This document shows, in pieces, positions 59,092-64,000 of a DNA stretch of 64,000 nucleotides. A program made the position numbers and the translations under genes. Numbering within the stretch: position 1 is the stretch's first letter; the number at the start of each line of letters is the position of its first letter. The notes under the pieces are model-generated. The model was not told the DNA's origin. It ran no database searches and saw nothing but the letters and a program-made list of their open reading frames with translations. Source of the stretch: Pseudemcibacter aquimaris (GTDB lineage Bacteria; Pseudomonadota; Alphaproteobacteria; Sphingomonadales; Emcibacteraceae); assembly GCF_028869115.1 (NCBI RefSeq), contig NZ_CP079800.1:1-64000 (forward strand). The letters run 5' to 3'.

Positions 59092-59571
59092 ATGTCAGGA
59101 CCGGTAAATACACGGGCACAAAAACGCAAAAAGAAAAGAATGTATCTGGTGCTTACCAGCATGACAATTCTTGTTCTCGCGGTTGGTCTTGTGCTAACGG
59201 CATTACAGGATAGTATCAGTTTGTTTCTTGACCCAACGGAACTTAAAGAAAGAAACCTTGATGATGGACAGCGCGTAAGACTTGGCGGTCTTGTCGCAGA
59301 AGATAGCTTTATTAAGGATGCGGATGGCTTGACGTACCATTTTGATATTACAGATGGTGCTGAAACAGTCAGTGTTGTTTATAAGGGGTCATTACCGGAT
59401 CTGTTCCGCGAAGGGCAAGGCGTCGTCGTTGAAGGTGAGGTTAGCAATCAAGGGCCATTTAAGGCCACAGAGGTGCTCGCTAAGCATGATGAAAATTATA
59501 TGCCGAAAGAAGTTGTAGATAGTCTTAAAAAGCGGGGTGTATTCCGCCACGCAGAAGATGAGGAAGTATGA
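59092..59571 (+). CDS. ccmE: Cytochrome c-type biogenesis heme chaperone CcmE
   Basis: A 159-residue membrane-anchored periplasmic protein. A basic N-terminus and a membrane helix (about 17-38) precede the OB-fold domain. The heme-binding His132 and Tyr136 are in KHDENYMP. The stop codon overlaps the ccmF start (ATGA). Confidence 0.96.
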   Translation: MSGPVNTRAQKRKKKRMYLVLTSMTILVLAVGLVLTALQDSISLFLDPTELKERNLDDGQRVRLGGLVAEDSFIKDADGLTYHFDITDGAETVSVVYKGSLPDLFREGQGVVVEGEVSNQGPFKATEVLAKHDENYMPKEVVDSLKKRGVFRHAEDEEV

Positions 59572-61517
59572 TCGCCGAAATTGGCCATTTTGCCCTGATA
59601 ATTGCGTGTTCCCTTTCTGTTATTCAGGGGGTATTCCCGTTATATGGATCATATAATAATGATGGTCGCTTAATGGCACTGGCCGGGCCAGCGGCATATG
59701 GTCAGTTTTTCTTCGTTGCACTTTCATTTGCTGCATTGATGTATGCTTTTATTGTGTCGGATTTTTCAGTGGCCAATGTGGCGGCAAATTCCCATACATT
59801 AAAACCAATGCTTTATAAAATTTCGGCCACATGGGGCAGCCATGAAGGGTCAATTTTATTCTGGGCCTTAAATCTGGCGCTCTTTGGTGCGTTGGTTGCT
59901 TTCTTTGGACGGAATTTGCCAAAAAGTTTCCATGTTAAAGTGCTTAGCATTCAAGCCATTATAACGCTTGGGTTTTATTTATTTCTATTATTAACATCAA
60001 ACCCGTTTGAACGTATTTTCCCGTTCCCGGAAGAAGGAAACGGTTTAAATCCGCTTTTGCAAGACCCGGGCCTCGCGTTTCATCCGCCGCTTTTATATCT
60101 GGGATATGTGGGGTTATCGGTAACATTTTCATTTGCGGTTGGGGCGCTTCTTGAAGGGCGTGTTGATGCGGCATGGGCCAGATGGGTGCGTCCGTGGACA
60201 CTGCTTGCGTGGTGTTTTTTAACGGCGGGTATAACGCTTGGTTCTTGGTGGGCTTATTATGAGCTTGGCTGGGGTGGCTGGTGGTTCTGGGATCCGGTTG
60301 AAAATGCATCCTTTATGCCGTGGCTTGTGGCAACCGGTCTTCTTCATTCGGCGATTGTTGTTGAAAAGCGTGACACGTTAAAAGCATGGACAATCTTGCT
60401 TGCGATTATTGCCTTTTCATTCAGCCTTCTTGGCACCTTTATTGTCCGTAGTGGCGTTTTAACGTCCGTGCATGCATTCGCCACTGACCCGGAACGCGGT
60501 GTGTTTATTTTGGCATTTCTATTCCTTGTAATTGGCGGCAGTTTGTTTTTATTCGCGCTTAAGGCCGACAAATTGCAACCGGGCGGACTATTCGCACCGA
60601 TTAGCCGTGAAAGCATGCTGGTGGTGAATAATTTGCTTCTGTCTGTGGCGGCGCTCGTTGTTCTTTTTGGAACGCTTTATCCGCTTCTGCGTGATGCATT
60701 AACGGGTGAAAAAATTACTGTGGGGCCACCATTTTTTAACATGGCGTTTGGCTCTCTTATGATCCCGCTTATTTTTGTGATGGCACTTGGTCCGCTATCA
60801 AATTGGAAACGGGCTGACCTTAAAGGGCTTGTGGACCGTCTTAAGTTCGTTTTTATGGCGAGCCTGATTGCCATGATCGCGATTTATTATATTGCGGGCG
60901 GTGGCACCATCATGGCTGCCGTATGGCTTGGGCTTGGGATTTGGTTGTTGCTCACGACCCTTCTTGAATGGGCGGGGCGTGTAAAATTGTTTAAGAGTGG
61001 TGCATTAAAAAGAATTAAACGCCAACCGCGGGCGTCCCTTGGTATGACCCTCGGTCATTTGGGTCTTGCGATTGCGGTGCTTGGTATGGCGTCTACGTCA
61101 TATTGGGATAAAGAATATCAAGGCATTATGTCCTATGGTGATAAAGCAAGCATTGGCGGGTATGAGGTCACCCTAAAAGACACAGATGGTGTTATCGGAC
61201 CTAATTATACGGCTGTTCGCGCCACATTTGATGTTACGAATGGCGGTGAAATAACAACCCTTAAACCGGAAGCGCGTGTTTATATGACACCGCCAATGCC
61301 AACCACGGAAGCGGCCATTTTAAGCACATTTATGGGTGATCTTTTTGTTGTGATCGGCGAAGCAAACAGTGACACATATGATCGCTGGGCGGTAAGATTA
61401 TATTATAAGCCGATGCAAATCTGGCTTTGGGCCGGTGCGGCGATTATGGTGCTGGGCGGATTTATTTCATTATCTGATCGTCGTTTCAGAACCGGCACAG
61501 TAGGAGGAAAGAAATAA
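59568..61517 (+). CDS. ccmF: Cytochrome c heme lyase subunit CcmF
   Basis: A 649-residue polytopic membrane protein that attaches heme to apocytochrome c. It has many hydrophobic helices, the tryptophan-rich heme motif WGGWWFWDPVENASFMPW, and conserved periplasmic His residues such as those in FHPPLLYLGY and SVHAFATDP. It overlaps ccmE by 4 bp, and ccmG starts directly after its stop codon. Confidence 0.96.
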   Translation: MIAEIGHFALIIACSLSVIQGVFPLYGSYNNDGRLMALAGPAAYGQFFFVALSFAALMYAFIVSDFSVANVAANSHTLKPMLYKISATWGSHEGSILFWALNLALFGALVAFFGRNLPKSFHVKVLSIQAIITLGFYLFLLLTSNPFERIFPFPEEGNGLNPLLQDPGLAFHPPLLYLGYVGLSVTFSFAVGALLEGRVDAAWARWVRPWTLLAWCFLTAGITLGSWWAYYELGWGGWWFWDPVENASFMPWLVATGLLHSAIVVEKRDTLKAWTILLAIIAFSFSLLGTFIVRSGVLTSVHAFATDPERGVFILAFLFLVIGGSLFLFALKADKLQPGGLFAPISRESMLVVNNLLLSVAALVVLFGTLYPLLRDALTGEKITVGPPFFNMAFGSLMIPLIFVMALGPLSNWKRADLKGLVDRLKFVFMASLIAMIAIYYIAGGGTIMAAVWLGLGIWLLLTTLLEWAGRVKLFKSGALKRIKRQPRASLGMTLGHLGLAIAVLGMASTSYWDKEYQGIMSYGDKASIGGYEVTLKDTDGVIGPNYTAVRATFDVTNGGEITTLKPEARVYMTPPMPTTEAAILSTFMGDLFVVIGEANSDTYDRWAVRLYYKPMQIWLWAGAAIMVLGGFISLSDRRFRTGTVGGKK

Positions 61518-62042
61518 ATGAAAAAAACATTTATCCCTTTTGCGGTTTTTTGTGTGATTTCAATTGCGCTTTATATTGGTCTTGGCCTTAACCCAAGCAA
61601 GCTTCCTTCTGTGTTCATCGATGAACCAATGCCGGAATTATCGCTTCCTGTTGTGGGGGGTGAGGAAATTGGTTTTACCAAAGCGGATATTGCCGCCGAA
61701 GAGGGGGTTGTGCTGCTTAATTTCTTCGCATCATGGTGTGCGCCTTGTTATGTGGAACATCCCTTTTTGATGGAACTTGAAAAACGCGGTTATAAAATTT
61801 ACGGGGTAGCGTATAAAGACAAGCCACATGCCACCAACCGTTTTTTAGAAGAGCAAGGCAATCCATTTTTCAAGACGGCCGCGGACAATGATGGCCGTAC
61901 GGCGATTGAATGGGGCGTATACGGCTTTCCGGAAACATTCGTGATTAAAGATGGCGTCATTCGTTATAAACATGCGGGCCCGATTATGGAAATGCAGTTT
62001 GAAGATGAGTTTATGCCAATCTTGGAAAGTCTTTCACAATGA
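61518..62042 (+). CDS. ccmG: Thiol:disulfide interchange protein CcmG/DsbE
   Basis: A 174-residue thioredoxin-like protein anchored by an N-terminal helix (about 5-24). The redox motif is WCAPC (C74, C77), and the cis-Pro is in YGFPETFV. It reduces apocytochrome c or CcmH in the periplasm. It starts directly after the ccmF stop codon and overlaps ccmH by 4 bp. Confidence 0.95.
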   Translation: MKKTFIPFAVFCVISIALYIGLGLNPSKLPSVFIDEPMPELSLPVVGGEEIGFTKADIAAEEGVVLLNFFASWCAPCYVEHPFLMELEKRGYKIYGVAYKDKPHATNRFLEEQGNPFFKTAADNDGRTAIEWGVYGFPETFVIKDGVIRYKHAGPIMEMQFEDEFMPILESLSQ

Positions 62043-62503
62043 GAATGTTTGCAAGCCTCATACTTTGGATCATGATGTCATTAACGGTATTGGCTGTTGG
62101 TGTTGATGAAAAACGTCTTGCAAATCCGGCTGATGAGGCCCGCGCCCAAGAAATTATGAAACAATTAAGATGTCTGGTCTGTCAAAACCAGTCTGTTGTG
62201 GATAGTGACGCAGGTCTTGCCAAGGATATCAGAATTATTGTGCGTGAGCGCGTGGCGCTTGGCGAAGATGAAGCAACAGTGCTTAAATATATGACCGACC
62301 GGTATGGTGACTGGGTATTATTGAAACCACCCTTTGACGGTGCGACGGTGATCTTATGGTTATCACCAGCGTTACTGGTGCTGATTGGTTTCTTTTTGGT
62401 TTACCGAAATATGAAATCCAGGAAACTTGCGGCGGTGGCGCCACTTTCCGATGATGAAAAAGCAAGGTTAGATGCGCTTTTAAATGATGGGGGTAAGGAA
62501 TAA
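62039..62503 (+). CDS. ccmH: Cytochrome c-type biogenesis protein CcmH
   Basis: A 154-residue protein with a signal peptide, the LRCLVCQNQSV motif (C45, C48) that holds the apocytochrome thiols, and a C-terminal membrane helix (about 103-121). This is the short CcmH form; the TPR half is encoded separately as ccmI. It overlaps ccmG by 4 bp and ccmI by 1 bp (TAATG). Confidence 0.95.
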   Translation: MRMFASLILWIMMSLTVLAVGVDEKRLANPADEARAQEIMKQLRCLVCQNQSVVDSDAGLAKDIRIIVRERVALGEDEATVLKYMTDRYGDWVLLKPPFDGATVILWLSPALLVLIGFFLVYRNMKSRKLAAVAPLSDDEKARLDALLNDGGKE

Positions 62504-63636
62504 TGTATATCGTTGCTCTTGTTGTTCTTAGCCTTATCGCCATTTTATTTCTTTTGGTTCCTTATTACAGGGCAAAAGACGTAAAACTTATCGAAGCACC
62601 GGACATCAGTGTCTATAAAGCACAGTTAAAAGAGCTTGCAAATGATCATGCGAGCGGCCTTTTGGATGATGAAGAAGCCGCAAGAACCAAAACAGAAATT
62701 GAACGCCGTATTTTAAAGGTCGCGGAAACGGGATCGGTCACATCATTTGATGCACCAAATATGCCGGTCATGATTTCATTGGTGACGATCATTTTATTTT
62801 CGGCCGCCTTTTATGCCGTCATCGGTACACCGGGTATGCCTGATTTCCCGATTGAGGATCACAAGGCCGCACAAAGCTCACCGGAAAGGTTAGCTGCACT
62901 GGCGGAAACAGATGCTATGATTGACCGCGTAACGGCCCGACTTGCCACCAACCCAGATGAGGTTCAGGGCTGGGCTTATCTCGCCAATTTGGAAATGAGC
63001 AAGGGCAATTTCCAAAATGCAGCGGAGGCACTCTATAACGCGCACTTGCTAGCCCCCGATACATTTGATTATCAGCTTATGTATGCGGAAAGTCTTATTA
63101 TGGCGGCAAATGAACGGGTGACACCGGCGGCACTTATTATTTTAAACGAAGCCGCCAAGAAAGCCCCTGATCATGCAGGACCAAAATATTATCTGGCGTT
63201 GGCGGATTTCCAAAATGGTGATGTTGATGTCGCCCTTGATAAATGGAAAAGCGTTCAAATCGGTCTTGCAGATGATGATCCGTTAATGCCGCTTATCAAT
63301 GTATGGATTAACCGTGCGGAAGTATCACTAGGACTTGCAGAACCACTACCGCAAACACGTGCACCATCGATTACAGCGGAACAAGCCGAAACCATCCAGA
63401 ATATGTCCGAAGATGAACAGGCAGAACTTATTCGTCAAATGGTTATGCAGCTTGCGGATAAGCAAGCAGAAAATCCAACCAACATTGAAGGGTGGATCAG
63501 ACTATCCCGTGCTTATATGGTACTGGGTGAACGTGAACAGGCGATTGCCGCTATGCAATCGGCTGTGGATAATGCACCAGACGGTCAAAAGGCAGCACTT
63601 CAGAAAGAAGTGGAAAAATTAACCATATTAGAGTAG
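62503..63636 (+). CDS. ccmI: Cytochrome c-type biogenesis TPR protein CcmI
   Basis: A 377-residue protein. Two membrane helices (about 2-20 and 89-106) flank a cytoplasmic coiled segment (VYKAQLKELANDHASGLL). The periplasmic part contains TPR-like repeats (GWAYLANLEMSKGNFQNA, GWIRLSRAYMVLGEREQA). CcmI binds the C-terminal helix of apocytochrome c and hands it to CcmFH. It is the last gene of ccmCDEFGHI. Confidence 0.93.
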   Translation: MYIVALVVLSLIAILFLLVPYYRAKDVKLIEAPDISVYKAQLKELANDHASGLLDDEEAARTKTEIERRILKVAETGSVTSFDAPNMPVMISLVTIILFSAAFYAVIGTPGMPDFPIEDHKAAQSSPERLAALAETDAMIDRVTARLATNPDEVQGWAYLANLEMSKGNFQNAAEALYNAHLLAPDTFDYQLMYAESLIMAANERVTPAALIILNEAAKKAPDHAGPKYYLALADFQNGDVDVALDKWKSVQIGLADDDPLMPLINVWINRAEVSLGLAEPLPQTRAPSITAEQAETIQNMSEDEQAELIRQMVMQLADKQAENPTNIEGWIRLSRAYMVLGEREQAIAAMQSAVDNAPDGQKAALQKEVEKLTILE

Positions 63637-63752
63637 AATCCGATTCTATCGCCGCAGAAAAGTGGCATTCCCGATAAGGCAGAAAGTCAGAATGATATCG
63701 GCTATCAAGTATTTTTGGTGGGCTGATGATGATTTTTGTGTTGGAATGATTT

Positions 63753-64000
63753 ATGAAAGTAGGACCAGAGCAACAATCGCTCGTATCGTTATCATCGTTA
63801 ATTGATGCTGCCAAACAGCAGCAACAGGTGAACCGCGAAAACCAGCAAGAAAAGAAGCTGAACGAGGAAAATTCCCGTGATGCTCGTATTGCTGCGCGTA
63901 AGCAAGAACGTCAGGAACTCATTCAACAAAATAGAAATGCTTTACAAAAAGCACAAACAGAACTTAAACAGCGTAATCTGGCTGCATTAAGCGCTGAATA
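63753..64000 (+). CDS. Start of an unidentified coiled-coil protein (cut by window end)
   Basis: 82 codons are visible, beginning MKVGPEQQSLVSLSSLID, followed by a strongly charged, Gln/Glu/Arg/Lys-rich coiled coil. No family is recognised. There is no good ribosome binding site; GGAATGA lies upstream. It begins 116 bp after ccmI and is probably a separate unit. The rest lies outside the window. Confidence 0.55.
   Translation, partial: MKVGPEQQSLVSLSSLIDAAKQQQQVNRENQQEKKLNEENSRDARIAARKQERQELIQQNRNALQKAQTELKQRNLAALSAE

Noticed and set aside
63680-63710. Sigma-54 promoter before the last gene
   Set aside because: TGGCAT is present, but the expected TTGC element at the right spacing is missing.

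Overview
The window looks like the origin-proximal part of an alphaproteobacterial chromosome. It opens exactly on the dnaA start codon, as a chromosome numbered from dnaA would, and continues dnaN-recF-gyrB. An alphaproteobacterium is suggested by that order together with a DUF2794 gene, a transglutaminase-like (BTLCP) protease, a FlaEY-like flagellar gene, a full System I cytochrome c maturation (ccm) set, and the kbl-tdh and gltBD pairs. The DNA is fairly AT-rich, with many A/T-ending codons, which suggests a low-GC and perhaps marine lineage. I cannot name an order or genus. I see no rRNA, tRNA, CRISPR array, insertion sequence or prophage.

Layout. 1-6464: replication and repair (dnaA, dnaN, recF, gyrB), closed by a hairpin terminator. 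6523-17971: mixed genes: a VOC protein, penicillin-binding protein 1A, a minus-strand operon SCO1 / YcgN-like / YgjP-like metalloprotease, an exported ankyrin protein, a LapG-like protease with a degenerate EAL protein, small membrane proteins, a HIBADH-type dehydrogenase, a DinB/MocR divergent pair and slyX. 18067-27020: glutamate synthase gltBD and helicase hrpB. 27391-32212: class I ribonucleotide reductase nrdAB behind a candidate NrdR-controlled promoter, then msrB, an aldo-keto reductase and msrA. 32234-38546 (minus strand): tdh, kbl, an XRE-cupin regulator, plsC, a MATE exporter, folD and a frameshifted yggT. 38724-41920: a flagellin-like/beta-propeller chimera (FlaEY-like) and a FliL-like protein. 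41921-54366: polA, an orphan ABC ATPase, nadB, DUF2794, a LigE-like GST, htpG with a heat-shock promoter inside a large dyad, a membrane protein and acnA. 54580-63636: ccmA and ccmB, then three unrelated genes, then ccmCDEFGHI. 63753-64000: the start of an unidentified coiled-coil gene.

Most of the content is ordinary core metabolism. The points most worth a second look are: (1) yggT carries a one-base frameshift whose repair restores a normal C-terminus; (2) a PaiB-family gene appears to start at ATT; (3) a 14-bp perfect inverted repeat encloses the -10 of the htpG sigma-32 promoter; (4) candidate tandem NrdR boxes overlie a promoter upstream of nrdA; (5) a shared operator-like motif lies in front of both the XRE-cupin gene and kbl-tdh; (6) a LapG-like protease is paired with a catalytically dead, non-membrane EAL protein; (7) an 11-bp hairpin surrounds the catalytic Cys codon of msrB just downstream of nrdB. 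I found no clear, wholly new multi-gene system.
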